Assembly (NCBI GenBank): GCA_021776335.1
Contig: JAJFGB010000004.1
Coordinates: 310,001 to 374,000 of the forward strand
Length of the DNA stretch: 64,000 nucleotides
Reading direction: 5' to 3'
Source of the DNA: Hyphococcus sp.
Lineage (GTDB): Bacteria > Pseudomonadota > Alphaproteobacteria > Caulobacterales > Parvularculaceae
In this document: piece after piece, positions 42,098 through 50,622 of the stretch
Numbering within the stretch: the first letter of the stretch is position 1
How the letters are laid out: each line of letters begins with the position of its first letter
Position numbers and translations under genes: made by a program
Notes under the pieces: generated by a model
The model's input: only the letters and a program-made list of their open reading frames with translations
Databases searched by the model: none
Told to the model about the DNA's origin: nothing

Positions 42098-43138
42098 CTA
42101 GTCCAGCGGCGACGGCATTTTTTCGGGGAGCGTCGTCGCAAGCATGAGCTGCATTGCCCAATTTTCGATCATTGTGAGCTCTTCGTTATGCCTGGCGACA
42201 AGGTCAGCCTCATCTTTGGCACGGGCGGCGGCGTCGTAGCGCTCATCGCCAAATTTTGCATTTTTTTTGAAAACAGATCCCGTTGCCATCGCCTTAATGG
42301 CAGCGTCATCGGCGCCAAGGGCAAGGTGTGTATTTGCCGCCAGCAATGTTTCGGCCGGATGGTCCAGCAATCGGCGAAAACCAAGTGAACGCAAATTATC
42401 GCTGCCTGGCGCGGACAATAGCCGGGCAAACATCTCCATCTGATGGCGCCAGACAAGTGCTGCAATTTGAAGATCGGTGAGGCCGAGTGCTTGGCGTTCA
42501 GGAATGGCGCTGACGCCTTCACGATCAAGCGCAAAAATTGTGTATTGCTTTCTAACAAATGCTTTGCAGGCCTCGCCTTTTTTTAGAACCGAAACGAGAA
42601 ACCCTCTAAGGTCGCCGTTGAGAAAAATAATGCGCGCATCACTTGTCGCCATGATCGGCGCCAAATTGTTTGCTGTATTGGTGACTTTGATCACGACCCG
42701 CTCGTTTTCCTGATGCGGTCGCGCGAGCAGACCAAGGATAAGGTCTCGCGTCTGATCGAGGTCTCGCCGTGCGGGCTCGTTCTTTGCCATGCGATAGGCG
42801 TTGGCGAGGCCCATCAGGATATCAGGTTCTTTGAGCGCGAGAATTTGGCCGGGAATGTCGAGCGCGCGCGCCATCAATGTAGAACAGCAAAATGCTGTAT
42901 GGAAAATGAAGGCTGGCCCATGGAGGGGTTTTTTTGCCAGGCCCGCGAGTACGTCGATTGGCGCCGACGCCGTCGCCTTGACCGATCCGGCCATGCGGCC
43001 GTCCAAAAAAGCCTCGTGCGCAAGCCCTGCGCGATCAATCCGCGCGAACTCAATATTGCGCCGCTCCAGATCCAGCGCGTGTGGAAACCACGCCGGATCA
43101 GCGGCCAGGTTCTCCGGGGTTATTGACGCCTTGTTCAT
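42098..43138 (-). CDS. Sulfotransferase-like P-loop protein
   Basis: A 346-residue soluble protein. The first strand and loop read [18 protein letters not shown] (about 76-93), a form of the 5'-phosphosulfate-binding loop in which the usual RSGST is TAFCCST; a later element [21 protein letters not shown] (about 166-186) resembles the 3'-phosphate-binding strand-helix. The C-terminal half is helical. This pattern fits a distant sulfotransferase or other nucleotide-binding P-loop fold, but no acceptor can be proposed. The gene is alone, 66 bp from the divergent CoA-transferase pair, and nothing in the neighbourhood points to a sulfated product. Confidence 0.65.
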   Translation of the reverse strand: MNKASITPENLAADPAWFPHALDLERRNIEFARIDRAGLAHEAFLDGRMAGSVKATASAPIDVLAGLAKKPLHGPAFIFHTAFCCSTLMARALDIPGQILALKEPDILMGLANAYRMAKNEPARRDLDQTRDLILGLLARPHQENERVVIKVTNTANNLAPIMATSDARIIFLNGDLRGFLVSVLKKGEACKAFVRKQYTIFALDREGVSAIPERQALGLTDLQIAALVWRHQMEMFARLLSAPGSDNLRSLGFRRLLDHPAETLLAANTHLALGADDAAIKAMATGSVFKKNAKFGDERYDAAARAKDEADLVARHNEELTMIENWAMQLMLATTLPEKMPSPLD

Positions 43139-43204
43139 GGTTCGTGTTGTGGACGCTTCGGCGCTTTTGCGCTAGTCGACGGGTTGGATAGCGGAGGTTT
43201 TTCC

Positions 43205-43909
43205 ATGAAGAAAGTTTATAGCGACGCCGCGTCGGCGCTGGATGGCCTGACCTTTGACGGCATGACTGTGATGTCGGGCGGATTTGGGCTGTGCGGCATT
43301 GCCGAAAATCTCATTGTTGCGCTGCGTGATAGCGGCGCCAAAGACATCACCGTCATCTCCAACAATGCAGGCGTGGACGACTTTGGTCTCGGCCTGCTTT
43401 TGCAGACCCGTCAGATCAAAAAAATGGTCAGCTCTTATGTTGGTGAAAACAAGGAGTTTGAGCGTCAGTATCTTTCCGGTGAGCTGGAACTGGAATTCAA
43501 TCCACAAGGAACGCTTGCCGAGCGTTGCCGCGCGGGCGGCGCCGGTATTCCGGGGTTTTACACCAAAACCGGTGTTGGAACGCTTATAGCCGAAGGCAAG
43601 GAGCACAAGGAATTCGGTGGTGAAACCTACATTCTCGAAACTGGGCTGGTGGCGGATGTTTCGATAATCAAAGCCTGGAAGGGCGATGAGCAGGGCAATC
43701 TGATTTACCGCAAAACAGCACGCAACTTTAATCCGATGATGGCGACGGCGGGTAAAATGACGATTGCCGAAGTTGAAGAAATTGTACCATTGGGAACGCT
43801 CGATCCCGATTGCATCCATACGCCCGGCATTTTTGTTCAACGCATTATTAAGGGCGAACACGAAAAGCGTGTGGAACAACGGACAATTCGGCAAAGGGAG
43901 AATGCATAA
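43205..43909 (+). CDS. 3-oxoacid CoA-transferase subunit A
   Basis: A 234-residue subunit. The ATG at 43205 has GGAGG 6 nt upstream. The glycine-rich CoA-binding motif [14 protein letters not shown] is near residue 25, with [13 protein letters not shown] and the acidic stretch [15 protein letters not shown] typical of the A subunit of succinyl-CoA:3-ketoacid CoA-transferase and acetate CoA-transferase. With subunit B it moves CoA between succinyl-CoA and acetoacetate or related acids, linking ketone-body or polyhydroxybutyrate breakdown to the TCA cycle. The stop overlaps the start of subunit B (TAATG). Confidence 0.95.
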   Translation: MKKVYSDAASALDGLTFDGMTVMSGGFGLCGIAENLIVALRDSGAKDITVISNNAGVDDFGLGLLLQTRQIKKMVSSYVGENKEFERQYLSGELELEFNPQGTLAERCRAGGAGIPGFYTKTGVGTLIAEGKEHKEFGGETYILETGLVADVSIIKAWKGDEQGNLIYRKTARNFNPMMATAGKMTIAEVEEIVPLGTLDPDCIHTPGIFVQRIIKGEHEKRVEQRTIRQRENA

Positions 43910-44547
43910 TGCCCTGGGATCGCAATCAGATGTCTGAAAGGGCGGCGAAGGAGCTGCAAGACGGTTTTTATGTCAACCTTGGCATTGGTATTCCGACGCT
44001 TGTCGCTAATTATATTCCTGCCGGCGTCGACGTCACGCTGCAGTCGGAAAACGGTATGCTCGGTATGGGCCCGTTTCCCTATGACGATGAGGTGGATCCG
44101 GACCTTATCAATGCCGGAAAACAAACAATAACAGAGCTTCGCCGCACATCTTATTTCTCTTCTGCTGATTCATTCGGGATGATTCGTGGCGGGCATATTG
44201 ATCTTTCTATCCTGGGCGCCATGGAGGTTTCCGAAAAGGGTGACCTCGCCAATTGGATGATCCCCGGCAAGATGGTGAAAGGTATGGGCGGGGCGATGGA
44301 CCTTGTCGCCGGTGTTAAGCGGGTCATCGTTGTGATGGACCACGCCTCCAAAGCCGGCGCCCCGAAACTTTTGCGTGAGTGCTCTCTGCCGCTAACCGGT
44401 CAGCAAGTGGTTGATATGGTGATTACAAATCTTGGTGTGTTCACAATCGAACGGGGTAAAGGCATGGCCCTGGTCGAACTAGCGCCTGGCGTCAGTGTTG
44501 ATGACGTCAAGGCGTCAACAGAAGCCAGTATTGACATTGCAGTTTAG
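43909..44547 (+). CDS. 3-oxoacid CoA-transferase subunit B
   Basis: A 212-residue subunit. The catalytic Glu47, which becomes the CoA thioester, lies in [13 protein letters not shown]. Other family features: [17 protein letters not shown], and the segment [21 protein letters not shown]. It pairs with subunit A encoded just upstream, with overlapping stop and start codons; AGGGAG sits 9 nt before the ATG. Its end is 3 bp from the end of the convergent HxlR gene, with no room for a terminator in between. Substrate preference (acetoacetate, acetate, 3-oxoadipate) is not set by the sequence as I can read it. Confidence 0.95.
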   Translation: MPWDRNQMSERAAKELQDGFYVNLGIGIPTLVANYIPAGVDVTLQSENGMLGMGPFPYDDEVDPDLINAGKQTITELRRTSYFSSADSFGMIRGGHIDLSILGAMEVSEKGDLANWMIPGKMVKGMGGAMDLVAGVKRVIVVMDHASKAGAPKLLRECSLPLTGQQVVDMVITNLGVFTIERGKGMALVELAPGVSVDDVKASTEASIDIAV

Positions 44548-44550
44548 CGC

Positions 44551-45273
44551 TTAGAAAGCGGGAGCGAGATCTTTTTCCTGCCGCAGCGCTTCAATCATTT
44601 GACCCTTGTGTTTTTCACTGTGAACGATGCAGCGCAGAAGGTGTGCGATCGCTTTTTCATCGCCGGACAAGGTCATCCGCGATTTCGCTTCGTCCAAAGT
44701 CAGTTCTTTTCGAAACGCTTTCATGATGATGTCGACGTCGGCAGAAAGTTTGGCGACGGCCGGCGTGTCGGCGCCGCGTCGTACGGTCATCTCGCCATTC
44801 ATATAATAAAGCGTATACGGAAAATCGTCGATGAAGACATGTGCAACATAATTAAGGTCGTCATCACGGCAAAAAGTCGCAAAAAGCTCGATCGCGAGTG
44901 CGACGGAATCCGGTTGCAGGTTGTCTGAATAAATGCAGTCTCGCGCCGGGGAAGATTCTGGCCGCGCCATAAAATAATCCACCGACCAGCACATCATCGA
45001 TCGGATCGCCGGCCTGAGCGCTTCTCCGGTTGGCGACAGGCGGTAGCGACTGCGGGTTTCGGCAGGGTCTGAGGCGGCAATGAGGCCGGCTTCCTCGAGT
45101 TCTTTTAGTCTCTTGCTGAGTAAATTGGCGCCAATGCCAGGCAGTCCTGCCTGGAGGTCGCCAAAGCGCTGCGGCCCCAGGAAAAGGTCTCTGATGATCA
45201 ACAAGGTCCAGCGCTCGCCGAGCAAATCCAAGGCATGGGCCAGAATGCAGTCCTGATTATAGGTGCGCGCCAT
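44551..45273 (-). CDS. HxlR family transcriptional regulator with C-terminal SCP2-like domain
   Basis: A 240-residue regulator read from the ATG at 45273 (AGAGGA upstream). The HxlR winged helix covers about 5-95: CILAHALDLLGERWTLLIIRDL, GPQRFGDLQAGLPGIGANLLSKRL, then YRLSPTGEAL. The C-terminal part (about 125-240) resembles the small SCP2-like domains found in this HxlR subgroup (GEMTVRRGADTPAVAKLSAD); SCP2 domains bind lipid-like ligands. Its upstream region holds a consensus-like promoter overlapped by half-site repeats (45378-45420), which suggests autoregulation and control of the divergent small gene at 45480. HxlR members often sense redox or aromatic ligands. Confidence 0.88.
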   Translation of the reverse strand: MARTYNQDCILAHALDLLGERWTLLIIRDLFLGPQRFGDLQAGLPGIGANLLSKRLKELEEAGLIAASDPAETRSRYRLSPTGEALRPAIRSMMCWSVDYFMARPESSPARDCIYSDNLQPDSVALAIELFATFCRDDDLNYVAHVFIDDFPYTLYYMNGEMTVRRGADTPAVAKLSADVDIIMKAFRKELTLDEAKSRMTLSGDEKAIAHLLRCIVHSEKHKGQMIEALRQEKDLAPAF

Positions 45274-45377
45274 CCGTTTCCTCTGAGGGCCGATTCTCGC
45301 CCTTTCTCCATTACTTACTACATTTGTCATCGGGCTGTCGTCCTAGAAAAAAATACCCAGACGGTGCAAAAATATAC

Positions 45378-45420
45378 TTGACACTATAAAAATATATAGT
45401 AAACCTTATAGTGTAGTCAA
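45378..45420 (-). promoter_or_regulatory. HxlR-gene promoter with overlapping ACTATA/TATAGT operator repeats
   Basis: On the minus strand TTGACT (45420-45415), a 16-bp spacer and TATATA (45398-45393) form a strong sigma-70-like promoter for the HxlR gene. Over it lie ACTATA (45382-45387), TATAGT (45395-45400) and TATAGT (45407-45412); the outer pair extends to TTGACACTATAA and TTATAGTGTAGTCAA, nearly an inverted repeat. The overlap of promoter and symmetric sites is the expected pattern for an autoregulated HxlR gene. The plus-strand TTGACA at 45378 could serve the divergent gene. Confidence 0.7.
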
Positions 45421-45479
45421 TCGGCGTCGATAAAATTTCGCGTCTGGCCGAGCGCAAATTGAACAAGCGGAGCATCCCG

Positions 45480-45758
45480 ATGAACAAGAATATTATCCTG
45501 TCTATAGCTTTTGGCGCTGTTGCAATCACTGCAGCGCCAGCCGGCGCCACAAATTGGAATGAACAAATCGATCTGTGTGCAGCGGCTGTTGACGCCGAAG
45601 GTCTTGCCAATATGGGCGATTACACAGCCAAATTTGGCGGTGCAGCTGGCTCAAAACGGATCGAAATCAAATTGGTTCCGAATGCTGGCGGCGACACCCT
45701 GGTTGCGGAATGCAGAATCCGTCGCGGCGAAGTCACGTCTGTTGCCCTGAAGGCGTAA
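45480..45758 (+). CDS. Small secreted protein of unknown function
   Basis: A 92-residue protein. A signal peptide (MNKNIILSIAFGAVAITAAP, ending AGA-TN) leads to a mature protein of about 70 residues with two cysteines (IDLCAAAVDAEG and VAECRIRRG), likely one disulfide bond. I recognise no family; the general shape, a short periplasmic domain with a central lysine-rich strand (SKRIEIKLVPNAGG), recurs in alphaproteobacteria. GGAG lies 8 nt before the ATG at 45480; an in-frame ATG at 45459 would spoil the signal peptide. It is divergent from the HxlR gene across the operator region and may be its target. Confidence 0.75.
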   Translation: MNKNIILSIAFGAVAITAAPAGATNWNEQIDLCAAAVDAEGLANMGDYTAKFGGAAGSKRIEIKLVPNAGGDTLVAECRIRRGEVTSVALKA

Positions 45759-45770
45759 AAGACGACACCC

Positions 45771-45817
45771 GCGCATTTCCGGAAAAGTGTATTGCGGTTT
45801 TCCGACAAGAAATGCGC
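45771..45817. repeat. Nested palindromic intergenic repeat
   Basis: The outer arms GCGCATTTC (45771-45779) and GAAATGCGC (45809-45817) enclose the inner arms CGGAAAA and TTTTCCG, separated by GTGTATTGCGG. This resembles the dispersed palindromic repeats found between genes in many alphaproteobacteria, and lies 12 bp past the stop of the small secreted protein. It could also act as an mRNA-stabilising or attenuating hairpin. Only one copy is in the window. Confidence 0.65.
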
Positions 45818-45900
45818 TCAGATATTAATCTAAGGCGTTTCCGGACGATAAACCGGGAACCACTTTACCTCGAAAACGCCTAGGAACTCCCTGAAACTTG

Positions 45901-45927
45901 GCGCCCGCTGATGCGGGCGCTTTTTTT
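45901..45927 (+). terminator. Intrinsic terminator after the small secreted protein
   Basis: GCGCCCGC (45901-45908), a TGAT loop and GCGGGCGC (45913-45920) form a perfect 8-bp stem followed by seven Ts. The T-run points rightward, so it stops plus-strand transcription coming from 45480. It touches the stop codon of the convergent metallo-hydrolase gene. Confidence 0.88.
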
Positions 45928-46792
45928 ATTTCGCGTTGAGGGACTGATAGGCGGCGCGCGTCATTTTCTCACCGTCAATGAATCTCCAGCTCCATTTTTC
46001 GTCGAGATCAGCGAGCGGCTTCGCTGCGACAACCGCCTCCTCGGTGAGGCCGTCATCAATCAGCGCCTGAACACGCAATCGCACGTCTTTTAGCATTTCA
46101 ATCGACGCCTGAAGTTCGGTTTTCGACGACATCGGTCCGTGTCCCGGTATGATTTTCGTATTCGCGTCGACGATCTGATTAGCCGCTTCAAGCGCTGCGA
46201 TATAACCGTCGAGGCTGCCGCCACCGCCGACATCGATATAGGGATATCTGCCAGAAAATAAGACGTCGCCCATGTGAACCACGTTAGCACTTCGGAAAAA
46301 AACGATGGCGTCGCCGTCTGTGTGGGCGTTTTCAGGATGGAAAATGTGGATCTCTTGGTCGTTCCGATAGAGGGTCGCCGCTTGAGAAAATGTAATAACC
46401 GGCAACGCTGTCGGTTTGGCGCCATCAGCTGCAGCAAGCCGGGTTCGCACATTGTCATGAGCGATAATCGTCGCCCCTGAGCTGGCAAAGGACTCATTAC
46501 CGCCGGTGTGGTCGCCATGGTAATGAGTATTGAGGACATATTCCACGGGCTTGTCGGTGACGGCTGCAATGGCAGCGCGAATCTTGGCGCTAAGGGGGGC
46601 AAATTGATCGTCGATGACAAAGGCGCCGTCTTTGCCGACTGACAGGCCGATATTCCCGCCGGAGCCCTCGAGCATATAAATTCCGTCAACGACAGTCGTT
46701 GTCTTGATTTCGACGGTTGACCAATCGCGCTGCGCGAGGGCGGGCGCCGCTGCCAAGAGTGTTGTCGCGGCGATTATCAGTTTTTTGATCAT
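45926..46792 (-). CDS. Metallo-beta-lactamase-fold hydrolase, periplasmic
   Basis: A 288-residue protein, read from the ATG at 46792, with a signal peptide ending ALAQ. The metal motif HxHxDH reads HYHGDH (His90, His92, Asp94, His95); further ligands are in the NAHTDGD and PGHG segments, so a di-zinc site is likely. The layout (SGGNIGLSVGKDGAFVIDDQ, then NTHYHGDHTGGN) resembles periplasmic MBL-fold proteins of the quinoprotein-relay or B-class-like groups rather than true carbapenemases. A substrate is not evident. It stands alone, with a convergent neighbour, and starts 139 bp from the divergent DAHP synthase gene. Confidence 0.9.
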   Translation of the reverse strand: MIKKLIIAATTLLAAAPALAQRDWSTVEIKTTTVVDGIYMLEGSGGNIGLSVGKDGAFVIDDQFAPLSAKIRAAIAAVTDKPVEYVLNTHYHGDHTGGNESFASSGATIIAHDNVRTRLAAADGAKPTALPVITFSQAATLYRNDQEIHIFHPENAHTDGDAIVFFRSANVVHMGDVLFSGRYPYIDVGGGGSLDGYIAALEAANQIVDANTKIIPGHGPMSSKTELQASIEMLKDVRLRVQALIDDGLTEEAVVAAKPLADLDEKWSWRFIDGEKMTRAAYQSLNAK

Positions 46793-46930
46793 GGATGCAC
46801 CCACAGGTTGTCGGAATTGGCCAATTTATCAGCTGGCGCCGTGAATGCAAAATCACGTTCGCGCGCGCTCTGATGTTGCGGTGCAGTGTCCAGCAAGCTA
46901 AAGACCGCGGGGATCGTGGAGTTAAGTGAA

Positions 46931-48292
46931 ATGACCTGGACGCCTGACAGCTGGCTCGCAAAACCAGCGCAGCATTTACCGGCAGATTATCCCGCACCTG
47001 AGGCGCTGGCCAGCGTGGAGCGTGAATTGTCGACCTATCCGCCGCTTGTTTTTGCAGGCGAAGTGCGGACGTTGCGCACTTCGCTCGCCGAGGTAGCTCA
47101 GGGCAAAGCCTTCCTGCTCCAGGGTGGTGATTGCGCAGAAAGCTTTAAGGAATTTCATCCTGACAACATTCGCGATACGTTCCGTGTATTGCTGCAGATG
47201 GCTGTTGCCCTGACATTTGGCGCCGCAATGCCGGTTCTCAAAGTCGGGCGAATTGCCGGGCAATTCGCCAAGCCGCGCAGCTCAGCAACGGAAACAATTG
47301 ATGGTGAAACCCTGCCGAGTTATCGGGGCGACAATATCAATGGTATGGAGTTTGACCCCAATGTTCGAACCCCTGACCCACAGCGTTTGTTGAAAGCATA
47401 TGGTCAGGCGGCAGCGACCCTGAACTTGATTCGGGCCTTTGCTAGCGGGGGCTACGCAGATCTGCGCAATGTTCATCGCTGGAATCTAGAATTTGTTGCG
47501 GGCGGTGCGCAAGTTGATCGATATCGTGCGTTGGCGGACAAAATCTCCGAAGCGATTACATTTATGGAAGCGTGCGGCGTTGATGGGCGGGACGTCCGGG
47601 CAATCCGTGAAGTTGATTTCTACACCAGTCATGAAGCGCTGCTCTTGGGCTATGAAGCCGCGATGACGCGCACTGATTCAACGTCCGGAAAATGGTATGA
47701 TACGTCTGCCCATTTGGTGTGGATCGGTGATCGAACGCGCCAGCCGGACGGCGCCCATGTCGAGTTCTGCCGAGGCATCGAAAATCCGATCGGGCTAAAA
47801 TGTGGGCCAAGCCTCAAACCCGATGAGTTAATTGAGCTTTTGGATGTTTTGGATCCGGAAAACGAGCCCGGGCGAATGGTTCTGATTGCCCGCTTTGGTG
47901 CTGGAAACGCCGCCGAGGGGCTGCCGCCGCTGGTCAGCCGCATCCAGTCAGAGGGCCGCAATGTCGTGTGGTCCTGCGACCCAATGCACGGCAACACCAT
48001 AAAAGCCAATGGCGGCTTCAAGACCCGGCGCTTTGATTCTGTGCTTTCCGAAGTTGGGACATTTTTTGACGTTTGTCGGGCCGAGGGCGCTTATCCCGGC
48101 GGCGTCCATTTTGAAATGACAGGGCAAAATGTCACGGAATGTCTGGGTGGCGCGCAGGAGATTTCCGAAGCTGATTTGTCATCTCGCTATCATACCCATT
48201 GCGACCCGAGGCTAAATGCGAGCCAATCCCTGGAGTTGGCGTTTATTCTGGCGGACCGTTTCAAGGAAACGCGGGCCGGGACAGAGTTTTAG
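46931..48292 (+). CDS. aroG: Class II 3-deoxy-7-phosphoheptulonate synthase
   Basis: A 453-residue enzyme of the plant/AroH-II type. The family signature [14 protein letters not shown] (about residue 65-78), the stretch [15 protein letters not shown] and the later [14 protein letters not shown]-like segment (here [14 protein letters not shown]) match the class II enzymes, as do CDPMHGNT and [18 protein letters not shown]. It condenses phosphoenolpyruvate and erythrose 4-phosphate, the first step of the shikimate pathway. The start at 46931 is chosen for MTWTPDSWL, the usual N-terminus; GGAG lies about 10 nt upstream. The gene is not linked with other aro genes. Confidence 0.94.
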   Translation: MTWTPDSWLAKPAQHLPADYPAPEALASVERELSTYPPLVFAGEVRTLRTSLAEVAQGKAFLLQGGDCAESFKEFHPDNIRDTFRVLLQMAVALTFGAAMPVLKVGRIAGQFAKPRSSATETIDGETLPSYRGDNINGMEFDPNVRTPDPQRLLKAYGQAAATLNLIRAFASGGYADLRNVHRWNLEFVAGGAQVDRYRALADKISEAITFMEACGVDGRDVRAIREVDFYTSHEALLLGYEAAMTRTDSTSGKWYDTSAHLVWIGDRTRQPDGAHVEFCRGIENPIGLKCGPSLKPDELIELLDVLDPENEPGRMVLIARFGAGNAAEGLPPLVSRIQSEGRNVVWSCDPMHGNTIKANGGFKTRRFDSVLSEVGTFFDVCRAEGAYPGGVHFEMTGQNVTECLGGAQEISEADLSSRYHTHCDPRLNASQSLELAFILADRFKETRAGTEF

Positions 48293-48448
48293 ACCCATAA
48301 GCTATTGAAATAGCGGGAAACATTGTTTGAAGCGTTCGGCGGCAGCGGGGCGTTTTCGGCCATGCTCGGCGTGGTGTATGTATGTCCTGCAACAACCTGC
48401 ATTAATGGGTTGTTCGTTATCGGATTGCGTCTCACGGGGAGCATCGCA

Positions 48449-49396
48449 TTGTCGACTAAACTCAACATTGGCATTGCCGGCGCTGGCGTGTTTGGCGGGC
48501 ATCACGCTTCGAAATACGCCGCTCACGACAAGGCGGCGTTGATCAGCTTATTCGATATCGATCAGGATCGGGCAGACGCATTGGCGCAGCGGTTTGGTGT
48601 TGCGGCTTATCGTGACTATTCAAAATTTCTGCTTGATCTGGATGCTGTTATCATTGCCGCTCCCGCTGGCTGTCATTTCGAGCTCGCACATGAAGCGCTT
48701 GAAGCTGGGCGCCACGTTTTTGTCGAAAAACCCTTGGCGCTTTGCACAGATGACGCTGACAAGTTGATTGAATTGGCAAATGCAAAGCGATGTGTTCTGC
48801 AAGTCGGCCATCAGGAACGCTATGTTTTCGATGCGGCGGGACTTTTTGCCCGGGAGCAGGCGCCGAAAAAAATCCATTCTGTGCGCCGCGGCAGCGCGAC
48901 CGGGAGATGCGAAGATGTGTCTGTTATTTTTGACCTCATGATCCACGATCTGGATTTGGTTCGGCACGTGACAAATGCGGAAGTGCTCAATGTCGCTGCA
49001 TTTGGCGGCGCCAATGAGGCATCGGCAGATCTCATTTTATCCAATGGTACTATTGTATCACTCAGTGCGAGCCGACAGGCGGCATCAGTTGAGCGGCGGA
49101 TGACGCTGGAATATGACGATGGCGTCATAGAATTCGATTTTGTGAATCGGGTTATTTCAAATTCAACACTAGCGCTGCTGCCTGCCAGGTTTGATGATGC
49201 GGCTGGTTCGCGGGCGTTTTCGGACCCGCTGGGATATGGCGCAGATCAATTTATTGCAGCTGTTCTTTCAGGAAATGATCCGATTGTAACTGGACTTCAT
49301 GGCCGTATCGCGGTGGATTGGGCGCAGCGCATAGAGAAGGCGCTGCTCAATTCACTCGACATTGAGCATGACCCACGGGAAAGATTACTTGCATGA
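48449..49396 (+). CDS. Gfo/Idh/MocA family NAD(P)-dependent dehydrogenase
   Basis: A 315-residue protein read from the TTG at 48449, which has GGGGAG about 7 nt upstream and gives a Rossmann motif (IGIAGAGVFGGHHASKY) at the very N-terminus; an ATG at 48323 would add 42 residues of poor quality. The family motif EKPLAL and the substrate-domain segment GHQERY follow. It overlaps the next gene by 4 bp (ATGA). The pair dehydrogenase plus DegT aminotransferase is the arrangement of sugar-nucleotide modifying modules such as WbpB/WbpE: the first oxidises a 3-OH, the second aminates it. Substrate is inferred only from the pair. Confidence 0.85.
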   Translation: MSTKLNIGIAGAGVFGGHHASKYAAHDKAALISLFDIDQDRADALAQRFGVAAYRDYSKFLLDLDAVIIAAPAGCHFELAHEALEAGRHVFVEKPLALCTDDADKLIELANAKRCVLQVGHQERYVFDAAGLFAREQAPKKIHSVRRGSATGRCEDVSVIFDLMIHDLDLVRHVTNAEVLNVAAFGGANEASADLILSNGTIVSLSASRQAASVERRMTLEYDDGVIEFDFVNRVISNSTLALLPARFDDAAGSRAFSDPLGYGADQFIAAVLSGNDPIVTGLHGRIAVDWAQRIEKALLNSLDIEHDPRERLLA

Positions 49397-50556
49397 ATAG
49401 TGTCGCCAATCTGTCTCTAGCGTCTAATACAGACGTGGGAAACATCGCCTTCATTGATCTGCAGGCACAGCAACGCCGCATCAGGCCTGCTGTAGAGCGC
49501 AGGTTACAGGCGGTGCTTGACCATGGGCGGTATATCGCGGGCCCGGAGATCGCCGAACTCGAAGAACAACTTGCTGCGCGCACCGGCGCGAAAGCCGCAA
49601 TTGCTTGTGCAAGCGGAACAGCCGCGTTGATCATTCCATTGTTGGCGCAGGAAATAGGCGCTGGCGATGCTGTGTTTGTGCCGGCATTTACATATAACGC
49701 AACGGCGAATGCAGTCTTGCTGACTGGTGCAACGCCGGTATTTGTTGATATTGATGCATCGACATTCAATATGGACACGGAACATCTCGAGCGCTGCATT
49801 TCGGATGTGCGTGCCGCAGGGGCGCTTACCCCTCGCGCTGTCATTCCGGTTGATCTGTTTGGCTCTCCGGCAGATTATCGAACCATCCAAAAAATTGCGG
49901 CGCAAGAGGGGCTATACGTACTTTCTGATGGCGCGCAGAGTTTTGGCGGCAAGCTCGACAACCGGTGGGTTGGTGATCTTGCGCCCGCGACCGCAACAAG
50001 TTTTTTTCCAGGTAAAGCGTTGGGCGCTTATGGCGATGCGGGTGCGATCTTCGCTCAGGATGAGAGTGTTGCCGAGCTCTGGGCGTCAATACGCTGGCAT
50101 GGAACAGACGCATCCCGGAAAGATTCCGTTCGCGTCGGATTCAATGGTCGAATGGATAGCTTTCAGGCTGCGGTGCTCCTGGAAAAAATGGCGATCTTTG
50201 ACGACGAGCTGGAAGCCCGCCACAACATTGCGGCGATCTACAATGAGCGCCTGGGGCGCATCGGACGCCCGCAAAAACACATCAATGGTGCGACCTCTAG
50301 TTATGGATATTATGCACTTTGCGTTGAAAACCGTGATCAGGTTGTGTCGGCAGTGAACGCCATGGGCGTTCCAACAGCTATTTACTACACGACGCCACTA
50401 CACATGATGCCGGCCTTTTCGGATTTTGCCCCCGAAGGCGGCCTGCCGGCGACGGAACGCACAGCGCATGAAATTTTTTCGCTGCCGATGCATCCCTATC
50501 TGACACCGGAGCAAGTTGATTATATTTGCGATGCCGTAGAATCTGCTGTTGCCTGA
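49393..50556 (+). CDS. DegT/DnrJ/EryC1 family sugar aminotransferase
   Basis: A 387-residue PLP enzyme. Lys208 in SFFPGKALGAYGDAG binds PLP; Asp179 (LSDGAQSFGG) contacts the pyridine nitrogen; IACASGTAAL and VFVPAFTYNATANA form the usual phosphate and ring contacts. Family members transaminate keto-sugar nucleotides for lipopolysaccharide, capsule or glycan sugars. It is translationally coupled to the Gfo/Idh gene, so the two likely act in sequence on one nucleotide sugar, as with the 3-amino sugars of O-antigen and surface glycans. Glycosyltransferases are not adjacent; the GT2/Wzz locus at 60-64 kb is a possible user. Confidence 0.9.
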   Translation: MNSVANLSLASNTDVGNIAFIDLQAQQRRIRPAVERRLQAVLDHGRYIAGPEIAELEEQLAARTGAKAAIACASGTAALIIPLLAQEIGAGDAVFVPAFTYNATANAVLLTGATPVFVDIDASTFNMDTEHLERCISDVRAAGALTPRAVIPVDLFGSPADYRTIQKIAAQEGLYVLSDGAQSFGGKLDNRWVGDLAPATATSFFPGKALGAYGDAGAIFAQDESVAELWASIRWHGTDASRKDSVRVGFNGRMDSFQAAVLLEKMAIFDDELEARHNIAAIYNERLGRIGRPQKHINGATSSYGYYALCVENRDQVVSAVNAMGVPTAIYYTTPLHMMPAFSDFAPEGGLPATERTAHEIFSLPMHPYLTPEQVDYICDAVESAVA

Positions 50557-50622
50557 TCACTGTAAGGTAAAGGATGATTTGACTGGCAATCACCGACCGG
50601 ACCAACCATATAAATAATCACG

